Below, one piece after another: positions 33,945 to 42,662 of a stretch of DNA of 46,649 bases. The stretch comes from an uncultured euryarchaeote (GTDB lineage Archaea > Thermoplasmatota > Poseidoniia > Poseidoniales > Poseidoniaceae). Made by a program: the position numbers and the translations under genes. How positions within the stretch are numbered: the stretch's first letter is position 1; each line of letters starts with the position of its first letter. The stretch lies in contig CALDPP010000034.1 of NCBI GenBank assembly GCA_937911345.1, positions 1 through 46,649 on the forward strand. Reading direction: 5' to 3'. Below the pieces are notes generated by a model. It was not told where the DNA came from. It did no database searches and saw only the letters and a list, made by a program, of their open reading frames with translations.

Positions 33945-35108
33945 ATGCAACCAGCCCCCCCACCCCAGCCTGCGCCAGCGCAGCCAGGGATGCCAGCAGC
34001 ACCTGCACCAGCAGCGCCCATGCCAGCACCACCAATGCCAGCAGCACCAGCGCCAGCGGCTCCAATGCCCGCACCAATGCCAGCAGCACCTGCACCAGCA
34101 GCCCCAGCAGCCCCGGCCGCTCCGGCCCAGCCGAAGCACCAGAGTACCCCAGAAGTTCGTGAGAGACTATCTGCAGTCGGCGCTATCGCTCAAGCGATAA
34201 GTGCTGAAGTTCAGAAAGTAATTATCGGTAAAGCACATATTATTGATAATGTACTCATCAACATTCTTTCCAATGGAAACCTTCTGTTTGAAGATTATCC
34301 AGGTTTGGCAAAGACATTGATGACCAATACTTTTGCAGATGCGCTTGGATGTGACTTTAAGCGTGTACAATTTACACCTGACTTGCTACCTGCAGATATT
34401 ACAGGTACCAACATTTACGACGCAAAGAAGGGAGAATTTACTTTCAAGCCAGGACCTTTATTCTGCAATCTACTACTTGCTGACGAGATTAACCGTGCAC
34501 CACCAAAGACACAAGCTGCATTGCTAGAGGCTATGCAAGAAAAGCAAGTGACAATAGGTACTGTTACTCACAAATTACCAGCACCATTTATCGTTATGGC
34601 TACACAAAACCCAGTAGAACAAGAAGGTACATATCCGCTTCCTGAAGCACAACTTGACCGATTTATGTTCAAGATGTCTGTAGGTTACCCAGACCGCGCT
34701 GATGAAGATGAGATTCTATCTCGTCGTATCTCTCGTGGAAAGGATGCAGTAGATGTAGATGTCATTACAGATCCTCAAAGAGTTATTGCTATGCAGCAAG
34801 CCTGTGAAGATGTCTACGTCGATCCGGCACTTAGAATGTATATGGTAGAGATTGTGGCTCGAACAAGAGAAGATCCTAGAGTACTAGTTGGTTCATCTCC
34901 TCGTGGTTCACAAGCTTTACTCAAGACTTCGAGAGCTGCTGCTGCACTAAGAGGTCGAGACTTCGTCACTCCAGATGATGTCAAGGCTGTTTCTGAATTA
35001 GCAATTGCTCACAGAATTATTCTAAAACCTGAGCATCAAATCAAAGGACTTGAAGCAGGTGAAGTAATTCAAACAATCCTAAGAGAAGTACCAGTTCCTA
35101 CTGTTTGA
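33945..35108 (+). CDS. moxR: MoxR-family AAA+ ATPase with N-terminal Pro/Ala repeat tail
   Basis: 387 aa. Residues 1 to about 63 are almost only Pro, Ala and Met, with three copies of MPAAPAPAAP. The ATPase core follows. The Walker A region is EDYPGLAKTLM, with FTPDLLPADITGTNIYD after it; Walker B is LLLADEINRAPPKTQAALLEAM, sensor 1 is MATQNPVEQEGTYPLPEAQ, the Arg finger region is LDRFMFK, and sensor 2 is in GSSPRGSQALLK. MoxR ATPases act as chaperones that activate client enzymes or complexes together with vWA/DUF58 partners. AGGAGG precedes the ATG at 33945. The disordered, proline-rich tail is not part of standard MoxR and may tether or mediate interaction. Confidence 0.93.
   Translation: MQPAPPPQPAPAQPGMPAAPAPAAPMPAPPMPAAPAPAAPMPAPMPAAPAPAAPAAPAAPAQPKHQSTPEVRERLSAVGAIAQAISAEVQKVIIGKAHIIDNVLINILSNGNLLFEDYPGLAKTLMTNTFADALGCDFKRVQFTPDLLPADITGTNIYDAKKGEFTFKPGPLFCNLLLADEINRAPPKTQAALLEAMQEKQVTIGTVTHKLPAPFIVMATQNPVEQEGTYPLPEAQLDRFMFKMSVGYPDRADEDEILSRRISRGKDAVDVDVITDPQRVIAMQQACEDVYVDPALRMYMVEIVARTREDPRVLVGSSPRGSQALLKTSRAAAALRGRDFVTPDDVKAVSELAIAHRIILKPEHQIKGLEAGEVIQTILREVPVPTV
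33990..34106 (+). repeat. imperfect tandem repeat coding the Pro/Ala tail of MoxR
   Basis: Three 30-base units (33990-34019, 34035-34064, 34077-34106) each encode MPAAPAPAAP, separated by 15- and 12-base spacers encoding MPAPP and MPAP. Units one and three differ at very few bases, suggesting recent slippage or duplication. Confidence 0.8.
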
Positions 35109-35129
35109 ATCTACTGAAAGGTGTTAATC

Positions 35130-36443
35130 ATGTGGAGTCGCAAATCGGCAATGTTAGGTAGTCTAGCCATAGCAATGTATTTGCTAGGCTTGACCTTACG
35201 AAATGAACAATTAGTAACTATTGCAGTTGTTATTTTCGTTTTCCTAACTTGGGCTGCCTTATTTGGTGGCCATGCTGATGTTGCCTCTTCTGGTCGAAGA
35301 GCAGACGAGTGGTCCGGTGAAGAAGGAATCGCATTAGGCAGCGTAATAGCCATGCGAAAACTGTCCAGCGCTAGATTATTCGAAGATGGTGAATTGAATG
35401 TTACATTACGTATGCAAAATAACTCACCACTGCCTAAAATACTTGAAGTTAGAGACAGGGTTCCAGAAGTTATGAGAATAAAGGAAGGGTCAAATTACAT
35501 ATTAATGGAATTGGGCCCTAGAAGAGAGACTTTCATAGAATACACAATCGAATGTCCACTGAGAGGTTTTTACAGCATCGGCCCGGTTGCAGTTAGAATC
35601 CAGGATCCATTTGGTTTGTTTCACAAGGAAAAAGAAATGCATGTCTACGACGATTTCCTTGTGTTTCCAAAGATGGAAGATCTCAAAGAAACCTTTGTCA
35701 AATCACGAGTACCTAAGATTTTCACCGGTGCAGTCAATATTAGGCAACCAGGTCCAGGTTCAGAGTTCTACTCATTGAGAGAATACTTCGAGGGTGACTC
35801 TTTTAGAGCGATAAACTGGTCTGCATATGCACGTTCTGGTAAATTGATGGTCAACGAAAGAGAGAGAGATGCAGTATCAGATATCATAATCATTGTTGAC
35901 TCAAGAGCAGTATCTGAAACAGGACCCGTATCTAGAAATGCATTGGTTTATTCAACTAGAGCAGCAGCGTCTCTTGCAAAATATTTCTTGAGTAGAAGAG
36001 ATTCAGTTGGAGTGATAGTTTATGGTGACGAAGTTGTTAGTGTAGACCGTGATACTGGTAAAAAGCAATTGTATGTGATTCTAACTAAACTAGCGGGAGC
36101 AGTTGCCCGAGGTAATATTCCATTACAAGTAGTAGTGAATCGTATTATGCCTCACATTAACAAAGGCAGTCCGATAATATTCTTGTCCAATTTAGAAGAT
36201 GATCCTACCATAGTTAGTGCCCTTAGGGACTTTAGAGCAAGGAATTTCGATGTAACAGTCCTTTCACCTTCTTCTCTAGAGTTTGAGTTTGATGCTAAGA
36301 GAATTGACCGCACAGGCTATGAGGTTCTAAAGACAGAACGGGATGTTTTGATTGGAGAATTAAGAGGTTTAGGTGTCAATATTATGGATTGGGAGCCTGA
36401 TATGCTACTATCAACTGCACTAGCAGGTGCAAGAGGATTCTGA
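35130..36443 (+). CDS. DUF58-domain membrane protein (MoxR partner)
   Basis: About 438 aa. Two N-terminal membrane helices (residues about 5-22 and 27-47) are followed by a beta domain and the DUF58/vWA-like domain. Its signature is FYSLREYFEGDSFRAINWSA, continued by YARSGKLMVNERERD, then IIIIVDSRAVSETGP, a MIDAS-like DSxxxS variant, and SVGVIVYGDEV. GTG 35121 is possible, but AAAGGTG is well placed as SD for ATG 35130. It sits 12-21 bases after moxR. The partner ATPase probably acts on it or on a shared client at the membrane. Confidence 0.9.
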   Translation: MWSRKSAMLGSLAIAMYLLGLTLRNEQLVTIAVVIFVFLTWAALFGGHADVASSGRRADEWSGEEGIALGSVIAMRKLSSARLFEDGELNVTLRMQNNSPLPKILEVRDRVPEVMRIKEGSNYILMELGPRRETFIEYTIECPLRGFYSIGPVAVRIQDPFGLFHKEKEMHVYDDFLVFPKMEDLKETFVKSRVPKIFTGAVNIRQPGPGSEFYSLREYFEGDSFRAINWSAYARSGKLMVNERERDAVSDIIIIVDSRAVSETGPVSRNALVYSTRAAASLAKYFLSRRDSVGVIVYGDEVVSVDRDTGKKQLYVILTKLAGAVARGNIPLQVVVNRIMPHINKGSPIIFLSNLEDDPTIVSALRDFRARNFDVTVLSPSSLEFEFDAKRIDRTGYEVLKTERDVLIGELRGLGVNIMDWEPDMLLSTALAGARGF

Positions 36444-36452
36444 GGTGAATAA

Positions 36453-37376
36453 ATGACAATGAACAAACCATCAGGAGATACAAGAGTCCTCTATGAAGGC
36501 AAAACAGTAAGGTCGTCTGCACCATCTCGAAAGAAGCTAGCCGGTCAAGCAGGATCGGGTTCCGATATTCCAAAGGATGCCATACCAACAGTCGAAATGC
36601 CGACGTTTATTGAAAGCCTACTTGGTGGTCCTCTTGTTCCTAAGACAAAATTCCTACCGCCAGATCGGATGGTACAAAACCTCCAACTTGCGGTGTATGG
36701 TGTATTGGTTGCGCTTTCATTGCTAACATACATGGTATCGCCCCCTGAAGGAACTCTATGGTACATGATTACTGGAAGTTTGACAATTTCATTCATAATG
36801 CAGATTACCATAATTGTAATCGCTGCAGGAACAGGATTCTGGGGAACAATGCAAAGAGATGGCAGATTTACCCTAATCAGTAATCTAATGTTTATCCTTG
36901 CTATCATGAGATTTGCAGCATCAAAAGTTTCTCTAGCAAGTGATCCATTCGAATTACAAGATAGCCCAACTCTACTGAATATACTGGTAGTTAGTTATGC
37001 TGTTTTGTTGGTCATGTATTTTGAGTTAGCTAACGGGGTAATTAGATACTCAATGCTGGATACTAGTATCAGAACAAATGAGGTTTATGTGATGAATCCA
37101 AAGAAGATAGTTGGAAAATATCATCGCTCACTTATTATTAATCCAGTAACTGCTGCAATTTTAGCAATAATCGTTCTTTCTGCAAATACAATTCTTCCAT
37201 TTATCGTGGGTATTTTCTCATCTGATACGGCGACTAGGATGGAAGAATCTGTGGAGCTAATTTCAGTTTACGGAGTCGCTCTTGGCTCGTTCTTTGTTTT
37301 CTGCGTGGTTGGAGGGCTATTTGCGCTAAACCTGCCTAATCATCTTCAGAAATTTAGAGAAAAGCGAGCGGAATAA
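36453..37376 (+). CDS. multi-spanning membrane protein of the MoxR cluster
   Basis: 307 aa with a charged 70-residue N-terminal segment and six predicted membrane helices (about 75-92, 100-125, 135-152, 170-190, 225-250 and 275-298). Its C-terminus is basic (HLQKFREKRAE). No family is recognised. It follows the DUF58 gene by nine bases with GAGGTGAATAA as SD, so it belongs to the same operon and may be a client or scaffold of the MoxR-DUF58 machinery. It is convergent with the aspartokinase gene, one base apart. Confidence 0.72.
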   Translation: MTMNKPSGDTRVLYEGKTVRSSAPSRKKLAGQAGSGSDIPKDAIPTVEMPTFIESLLGGPLVPKTKFLPPDRMVQNLQLAVYGVLVALSLLTYMVSPPEGTLWYMITGSLTISFIMQITIIVIAAGTGFWGTMQRDGRFTLISNLMFILAIMRFAASKVSLASDPFELQDSPTLLNILVVSYAVLLVMYFELANGVIRYSMLDTSIRTNEVYVMNPKKIVGKYHRSLIINPVTAAILAIIVLSANTILPFIVGIFSSDTATRMEESVELISVYGVALGSFFVFCVVGGLFALNLPNHLQKFREKRAE

Positions 37377-37377
37377 T

Positions 37378-38697
37378 CTACGCCTTAGATTTCTCAAAAA
37401 CAACCTTTGACAAAGAATTCATTAGATGTTTTATGTCATCAGTGTTACAGACATATTGGATTGAGAACTCCGTCGAATCTAGATATGATAATTCTGTGTC
37501 TATCGAATTCATTTTCGACATTCTATCATCAATAATTTCTCTCTTATTTGTTCCGATGAAGGAAATCAAGCAAGAATAATACTCGATATTCGCTATTGGT
37601 AGATTTTTTTCAATTACTCGTTCTGTAGAAGACAATTCTTGCTGGGAGACCACGAAATCAACCTTTGAGGGGCTAGATTTCACAGACCAACAAGTAATAT
37701 TTTCCTGATCTAATTGAATTAATATTTGTCCTAATACTTTAGTTTGATTTGCGATGTCACCAATCTCTGCGGTAATTTTTGCAACACTTCTCATACATCC
37801 GATTGCTTTTAGATGATTTGATTGCATAATATTTGGGCCAATAACAGTTGGCGCATTATCAACAGATGCAGAATGCAGATTTCTAATTTCTATAGGGATG
37901 CCATAATCTTTGACAGGAATCATGGTTGTATGATGAATTACTGGTGCATCAACTCTCGATAATTCTCTCGCCTCATCATAACCAAGGTAAGGTATCGGTT
38001 TTGAATCAACTCCCCATCTAGGATTTATCGATAAAACACCTTCAACATCTTTCCATAGAATCAGCTTTTTGGCGTCCAAAATTCGAGCGATTGCAGCAGC
38101 AGTATGGTCACTACCGCCCCTGCTAAGTAGAGCTAAATTCCCGTCTATCCCTTCACCGAACCAACCCGTAATTACTGGAATACCTCTAAATGCCGAATGA
38201 TCAAGTCTTTCAACTGATTTTTCAATATCAACATTGGTTGCTGTGTCTGTTCCATCCAGGCAAATTCCAACATCCTCGGATCCAACAGCATTGGCATCAA
38301 GACCTTGTTTTCTCAATTCATTAGCTACTACGAGTGCAGAAAGCCTTTCTCCAGCGGCCAGTAGCGTATTGACGTCAACAGAACTGTCAGGATCTTTAGA
38401 GAGATTGAATAGCGATTTATCTATGCCGTTTAGTACCTTATTGAATTTATCAGCAAATATAGATTGATCAATTTTTGGCGAAAATCTAAGATGTTGTTTT
38501 CGAAGGTCTGATACCAATTTTGTTGCGTATCTTGGTTCATTCGCAGCTCTAAGTAATCGGTCTGTAGTGCCCCAAAGCGCAGAGACAACAACAACGATCT
38601 TACTTGCTTGTGACTTAATTATTCTAGAGATGCTATCAAGATCGGATGAATCTCTTAGGCAGGAGCCGCCAAATTTGTGAATAACAACATCATTCAT
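37378..38697 (-). CDS. lysC: aspartokinase
   Basis: Phosphorylates aspartate, the first step toward aspartate semialdehyde. About 439 aa. Kinase motifs: HKFGGSCLRD (canonical KFGGTS), NTLLAAGERLSALVVA, LLSRGGSDHTAAAIA and LWKDVEGVLSINPR. ACT-type regulatory region from about residue 300 (VAKITAEIGDIANQTKVLGQIL and a second repeat), so feedback by an amino acid is likely. ATG at 38697, with GGGGTGG upstream, overlaps the chorismate synthase stop by eight bases. This makes it the last gene of the aro operon. Its product pathway supplies aspartate semialdehyde, the substrate of ADTH synthase at the operon's start. Confidence 0.9.
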   Translation of the reverse strand: MNDVVIHKFGGSCLRDSSDLDSISRIIKSQASKIVVVVSALWGTTDRLLRAANEPRYATKLVSDLRKQHLRFSPKIDQSIFADKFNKVLNGIDKSLFNLSKDPDSSVDVNTLLAAGERLSALVVANELRKQGLDANAVGSEDVGICLDGTDTATNVDIEKSVERLDHSAFRGIPVITGWFGEGIDGNLALLSRGGSDHTAAAIARILDAKKLILWKDVEGVLSINPRWGVDSKPIPYLGYDEARELSRVDAPVIHHTTMIPVKDYGIPIEIRNLHSASVDNAPTVIGPNIMQSNHLKAIGCMRSVAKITAEIGDIANQTKVLGQILIQLDQENITCWSVKSSPSKVDFVVSQQELSSTERVIEKNLPIANIEYYSCLISFIGTNKREIIDDRMSKMNSIDTELSYLDSTEFSIQYVCNTDDIKHLMNSLSKVVFEKSKA

Positions 38698-39772
38698 TGT
38701 AAAATCCACCCCTAATTGCTAAATCAGTTATGACAAACTTGGCCATTGCTTCAACAACAGCCACGGCTCTTGGAGCAAGCACTGGATCGTGCCTACCCTT
38801 AACTCTCAATGGTTCTTGTTGGTTAGTCTCTAGGTTGAGTGTTACTTGCTCTTTTGGAATGCTTGATGGGGGCTTAAAAGCAATTTTACACAATAAATCC
38901 GAGCCTGTAGATAAACCAGCCAAAGCGCCATCCGGTTTTTCTCCAAGTAGTACAGGATTTTCCTTATTACCTCCCCATGGGCTATTGTGCTCACTTCCAG
39001 TCATCCCCACAACAGAGAAGCCCTTGCCAAACTCGACCCCTCTCGCAGCAGGGACTGACATCATGGCTCTTGCCAAATACGGTTCAATGCCATCAAACCA
39101 CGGCTCGCCAATTCCAATAGGCATTCCAGAGATTTGTAATTCGACTTCGCTGCCAATTGAGTCTTGATTCATCCTACTATTTTCGACAATTTTAATCATC
39201 TTTTCAGCCGATACAGGATCTCTACACCTAATCTCTCGACATGCATTATTTGCCCATTTCGGCGGACATTCGGATATTTGTGGTGAAGTGATTTCGCCAA
39301 TAGACGAAACATGAGCATTAACGCTAATTTTGAGTTCTTCAATAATTGGTGTAATTATCGCTGCTGCAGCCACAATTGGCGCAGTAAGTCTTGCACTTGA
39401 TGTGCCGCCACCACGCAAATCGGCTTTTCCATCAGTCTTTTTCATCATAACCATATCTTGATGTCCGGGCCTTGGTTGGTTTGGTAGGAATGAATAATCT
39501 TTTGACTTAGCGTCGCTATTTTGAATGGAGATTTCGATAACCTCACCAGTTGTAGTTGAATTTTCCACGCCAGAGAGCAATTCGACAACATCTGGCTCTT
39601 TGCGCTTACTAGCATACCTGCCTCCTGGTTTGCGTTGATTCATTGCCTCTTGGATTGCATCAGAATTTATTGTAATGCCTTTTGGTACGCCTTCAAGGAA
39701 TGCACCAACCCGGGGGCCATGGCTTGTACCAAACAAGGTAAGTCGGAGGACTCCACCTAGGCTCATCTGCAT
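38690..39772 (-). CDS. aroC: chorismate synthase
   Basis: Converts EPSP to chorismate using reduced FMN. 360 aa, normal length. Family blocks: LTLFGTSHGPRVGAFLEGVP, RPGHQDMVMMKKTDGKADLRGGGTSSAR (read in pieces: RPGHQD, DLRGGGTSSARLTAP), ARGVEFGKGF, HNSPWGGNKENP and the C-terminal GRHDPVLAPRAVAVVEAM. RGGGTSSAR instead of RGGGRSSAR is a small variation. Two start Met codons (residues 1 and 3). It follows the shikimate kinase gene by 50 bases and overlaps aspartokinase. It needs FMN, whose synthesis genes lie elsewhere in the window. Confidence 0.95.
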   Translation of the reverse strand: MQMSLGGVLRLTLFGTSHGPRVGAFLEGVPKGITINSDAIQEAMNQRKPGGRYASKRKEPDVVELLSGVENSTTTGEVIEISIQNSDAKSKDYSFLPNQPRPGHQDMVMMKKTDGKADLRGGGTSSARLTAPIVAAAAIITPIIEELKISVNAHVSSIGEITSPQISECPPKWANNACREIRCRDPVSAEKMIKIVENSRMNQDSIGSEVELQISGMPIGIGEPWFDGIEPYLARAMMSVPAARGVEFGKGFSVVGMTGSEHNSPWGGNKENPVLLGEKPDGALAGLSTGSDLLCKIAFKPPSSIPKEQVTLNLETNQQEPLRVKGRHDPVLAPRAVAVVEAMAKFVITDLAIRGGFYNE

Positions 39773-39822
39773 CAGTATCAGTAAATCCTACAGGCTTTAG
39801 TTCAAGAACCTGCGCAATGTAG

Positions 39823-40719
39823 TTACATTTCTAATTCATCAGAATCCATTGTAAGAAACCTTGTTTCAATGATTTGGTCTTCAGGCATCAATCTTTTCAG
39901 GGTCGATTTTATTCTTTCAGCAGAGGATGACACTAAGGATGGGACAACAATAATCACTGCAGGCCCAGAACCGGACATACCAGAAGACCGTGCACCGTTA
40001 ATGAACGCATCATTGGATATTTTTCTTCCTTGGATGTCGTTAGTGACTGAACACATTGCTCGACCATTGATAGTCAAACAATTTAGCAGTTCACCTTGTT
40101 GTAGAGCAATCAATGCTTTCTCAAATTCGTTAAACAAAGGACCAAAGTCTTCGAGTTGAGGTCTAACTTTTCTTGGTTCTCTTGCGGCAATCAAAACTAT
40201 CCAATCATCAGGATTTAGTCCAGGGCCTTCCATGACAACTCCTTCGCCAATATCTTCAGAATTAGCGTCAATAAGTTTCCAACCTTTAGTTAGACAGGCC
40301 CACGAGTCATCAATCGACCCTGTGATCGAAACTCCAGCAGCTACTTGTGCTTGCGAGGATAAACTGACAATTTCAGCATCACCTAATGTTGTTTGCGTCG
40401 CTTCACATAGTGCCTTAATTGCAGCTACTGAAGTAGCAGCACTAGATTTCAAACCTCTATTAGCGGGTATTTTTGAAGCAACAGCCCAATGAATGGCGTC
40501 TTTCTGCAAGCCATCAGGTAATGGTAATTGATTCTCAACCCATGTGTCGACAACCGAAGTAAGGAGATTGTCAGGATCCTTTAATTCTCTTTTACTTGGT
40601 CTATCGAGCGCTTTTACTATCACTGGCAAATCAAGGGAAATTGCGGCACCATATCCAGTACCGGCAGCATGCAACAAACTACATGCGCCATGAGCTTGTC
40701 CTGTGCCGATTACTGCCAT
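39823..40719 (-). CDS. aroK: archaeal shikimate kinase (GHMP superfamily)
   Basis: Phosphorylates shikimate. 298 aa, of the archaeal GHMP-kinase type and unrelated to bacterial AroK. The ATP loop is IPANRGLKSSAATSVAAIKAL (P-x3-GL-x-SS; read as IPANRGLKSSAATSVA), the second motif VSITGSIDDSWACLTKGW, and the third SGMSGSGPAVIIV. GGGAGGT precedes the ATG at 40719. It sits one base after the DHQ synthase II stop in the aro operon, which fixes the substrate among GHMP kinases. Confidence 0.93.
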   Translation of the reverse strand: MAVIGTGQAHGACSLLHAAGTGYGAAISLDLPVIVKALDRPSKRELKDPDNLLTSVVDTWVENQLPLPDGLQKDAIHWAVASKIPANRGLKSSAATSVAAIKALCEATQTTLGDAEIVSLSSQAQVAAGVSITGSIDDSWACLTKGWKLIDANSEDIGEGVVMEGPGLNPDDWIVLIAAREPRKVRPQLEDFGPLFNEFEKALIALQQGELLNCLTINGRAMCSVTNDIQGRKISNDAFINGARSSGMSGSGPAVIIVVPSLVSSSAERIKSTLKRLMPEDQIIETRFLTMDSDELEM

Positions 40720-40720
40720 T

Positions 40721-41746
40721 TTAGACCTCCCTGGAGTTGATTGAGACCTTATTTCCTATGTGTCTAGAATGGTTTGATTCATGACATAGAATTGTATCAC
40801 CAATTTTTAGTTCAGTCACAGATTTCACCACGCCAACTCGAGATAGGATGCGGACCGTCTCGGCCTGTTGGAGGAATATGGAGTTTGATATTTGATAGTC
40901 ATTTTCCCAATAAATTCGCAAAAATGGGCGTTTTTCAATTTTTAATCGGCCAATAGTTGCACTTCTAGTACTACCATTTTCAGATACTAACATTACATTG
41001 TCACCGGATATTAATTCGGAAAGATATTTTGTCTTACCATCTGCCATCAAGATATACGAATGCGGTGGTCCTGCATTGACTCTAAATGGCCTTGCTGGGA
41101 CAAATTCTGAAACAATTACCTCTCCGTGGACCAAACTCAATGACGATGAACTGGAACCAATCAACATACCTTCTCCTTCGGAGATCAGGCAAACTAAGTC
41201 TATGCAATACCTTTCACCAACACCGCCAGATTCGATATTTGTTATTGTCAATTCAGATAAGTTCAGTTTTTCCAAGGACTCAGTCGTTTGAATACTGTCT
41301 AATGATGAATTCTCTAACCGTTGGGACTTTGCGATACTGCATGCTTGAATTAGATCCACTTCGTTCTCAATTACGATTGCATCTGCACCTTTTTCCAGAG
41401 CAAATGCAATTCCATTTACATCCTTCGCTAAGTTGACAATTACGGCAATTTTGGTACCAGTACCTTCACATTCCGCAATTATATTTTCAACCGGTATCAT
41501 CTTCCAGTTTGAAAAATCAAGTACTATCCATTCAGCCAATCCAATTTTGTTTCTAACTTTTTCATGACTCTTATGGTCATCAATCATGAATGCATATCCT
41601 ACTACGGAGTCATTATGGATTAATTTCTCGTCAATCAAATCGAAATCGCCAGTTAGGTCATTGGTTAGAGTGTAATCGAAGATTTCATTCAATTCCTTTG
41701 GTATGGAATCTACGCGACAATCACACCAAATTTGCAATGTTATCAC
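40721..41746 (-). CDS. aroB': 3-dehydroquinate synthase II
   Basis: Oxidatively deaminates and cyclises ADTH to 3-dehydroquinate in the archaeal alternative route. 341 aa. Family blocks: WIVLDFSNWKMIPVENIIAE, ALEKGADAIVIE, NIESGGVGERYCIDLVCLIS, GEGMLIGSSSSSLSLVHGE, FVPARPFRVNAGPPHSYI and GKTKYLSELISGDNVMLV. The start is GTG 41746 immediately after the upstream stop; TTG 41737 preceded by GTAGGTG is an alternative. The tight packing with ADTH synthase indicates coupling of consecutive steps. Confidence 0.94.
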   Translation of the reverse strand: MITLQIWCDCRVDSIPKELNEIFDYTLTNDLTGDFDLIDEKLIHNDSVVGYAFMIDDHKSHEKVRNKIGLAEWIVLDFSNWKMIPVENIIAECEGTGTKIAVIVNLAKDVNGIAFALEKGADAIVIENEVDLIQACSIAKSQRLENSSLDSIQTTESLEKLNLSELTITNIESGGVGERYCIDLVCLISEGEGMLIGSSSSSLSLVHGEVIVSEFVPARPFRVNAGPPHSYILMADGKTKYLSELISGDNVMLVSENGSTRSATIGRLKIEKRPFLRIYWENDYQISNSIFLQQAETVRILSRVGVVKSVTELKIGDTILCHESNHSRHIGNKVSINSREV

Positions 41747-42544
41747 CTACAGGGAGCATTTTTCAATCGCTTCTTTGACACTTACGTTATTATGAACGAT
41801 CATTCCAATCGCTTTACATATGGCAGTAACATCCTGATGGGCAAAAATTTGTCTTCCCATGCAGACTCCTGAACCACCAACTTCAATTGAATTCTTAACC
41901 ATTGTTAGTATCTCTTCACTATTGCCGGTTGAGGGGCCACCAGCGACCAGTAATGGTATCGGTGCAGCGCGACAAATGTTGGAGAAACTTTCTTTGTCAC
42001 CAGTCCATACTGTCTTCACCGCATCGCAGCCCAATTCGAAGGCGATTCTTGCTGCATGAGCGTATCCATTTGTCGAATCATTTTTCATCAAATTTACATT
42101 TTCTCCGCGAACATATATCATACCTAGAACTGGGACCTCATTTAGGTAGGCTTCGGTTGTCACATGCCCCATCCTTTCAAGCATTGCAGGCTCTTTTTTA
42201 CTACCGATGTTAACTTGGCATGATACGCCAACAGCACCTCTCATTATCGCTTCATCAACATCCCCAACAAGCACCTTGTTGCTATTATTTTTCCCGCCAT
42301 GTCTTGTTGAGGCAGAAAGATGAGCAATCATCCTTGTTTTTGTTCCTTGACATAGATGGTTAAACTTGTCAATGACTCCTTTGTGGGCAACTATTACGTT
42401 TACTTCCCCAGCAATTAGAGACCTGATTGTTTGCTCAATATCTCCTAAACCTTCACATGGAAAATCTGTGACTCCATGGTCAATAGGCACCCAAACACCT
42501 CTGCCGTTTGGTAGTATTTCAGCCATGATTTCCTGTTTTCCCAT
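41747..42544 (-). CDS. aroA': 2-amino-3,7-dideoxy-D-threo-hept-6-ulosonate (ADTH) synthase
   Basis: Class I aldolase-like enzyme that condenses aspartate semialdehyde with a deoxy-keto-hexose phosphate, starting the archaeal aromatic pathway. 265 aa. Motifs: GVWVPIDHGVTDFP, VIVAHKGVIDKF, CQVNIGSKKEPAMLERMG, the Schiff-base Lys in CDAVKTVWTGD, and LLVAGGPSTGNSEEIL with GVCMGRQIFAHQD at the phosphate site. ATG 42544 or ATG 42526 (with AGGA upstream) may start it. First gene of the aro operon. Related fructose-bisphosphate aldolases share the fold, but the next gene is DHQ synthase II. Confidence 0.93.
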   Translation of the reverse strand: MGKQEIMAEILPNGRGVWVPIDHGVTDFPCEGLGDIEQTIRSLIAGEVNVIVAHKGVIDKFNHLCQGTKTRMIAHLSASTRHGGKNNSNKVLVGDVDEAIMRGAVGVSCQVNIGSKKEPAMLERMGHVTTEAYLNEVPVLGMIYVRGENVNLMKNDSTNGYAHAARIAFELGCDAVKTVWTGDKESFSNICRAAPIPLLVAGGPSTGNSEEILTMVKNSIEVGGSGVCMGRQIFAHQDVTAICKAIGMIVHNNVSVKEAIEKCSL

Positions 42545-42662
42545 GACTGGCCGATAATCTCCTATTTCTCAATACTTTGCATCATCACATAGTTATCAAA
42601 CAATCTCTTTGCGGTTACAAAAAAATTACTTTTCAACCGATGCTTCAAAAGACTAGTTCCAC
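42545..42662. promoter_or_regulatory. divergent promoter region (aro operon / coiled-coil DUF2135 gene)
   Basis: 118 bases separating divergent genes. A/T-rich tracts (TTACAAAAAAATTAC near 42616-42630) may hold TATA-like elements. No palindrome stands out. Confidence 0.3.

Noticed and set aside
33990-34106. Short regular repeats that might suggest a CRISPR array
   Set aside because: The units are in frame, coding and lack unique spacers; they build the Pro/Ala tail of MoxR.
33859-34139. Two long minus-strand reading frames (Leu/Ala- and Trp/Cys-rich) opposite the MoxR N-terminus
   Set aside because: They are mirror readings of the GC-rich Pro/Ala repeat; composition is non-protein-like and MoxR with its SD explains the region.
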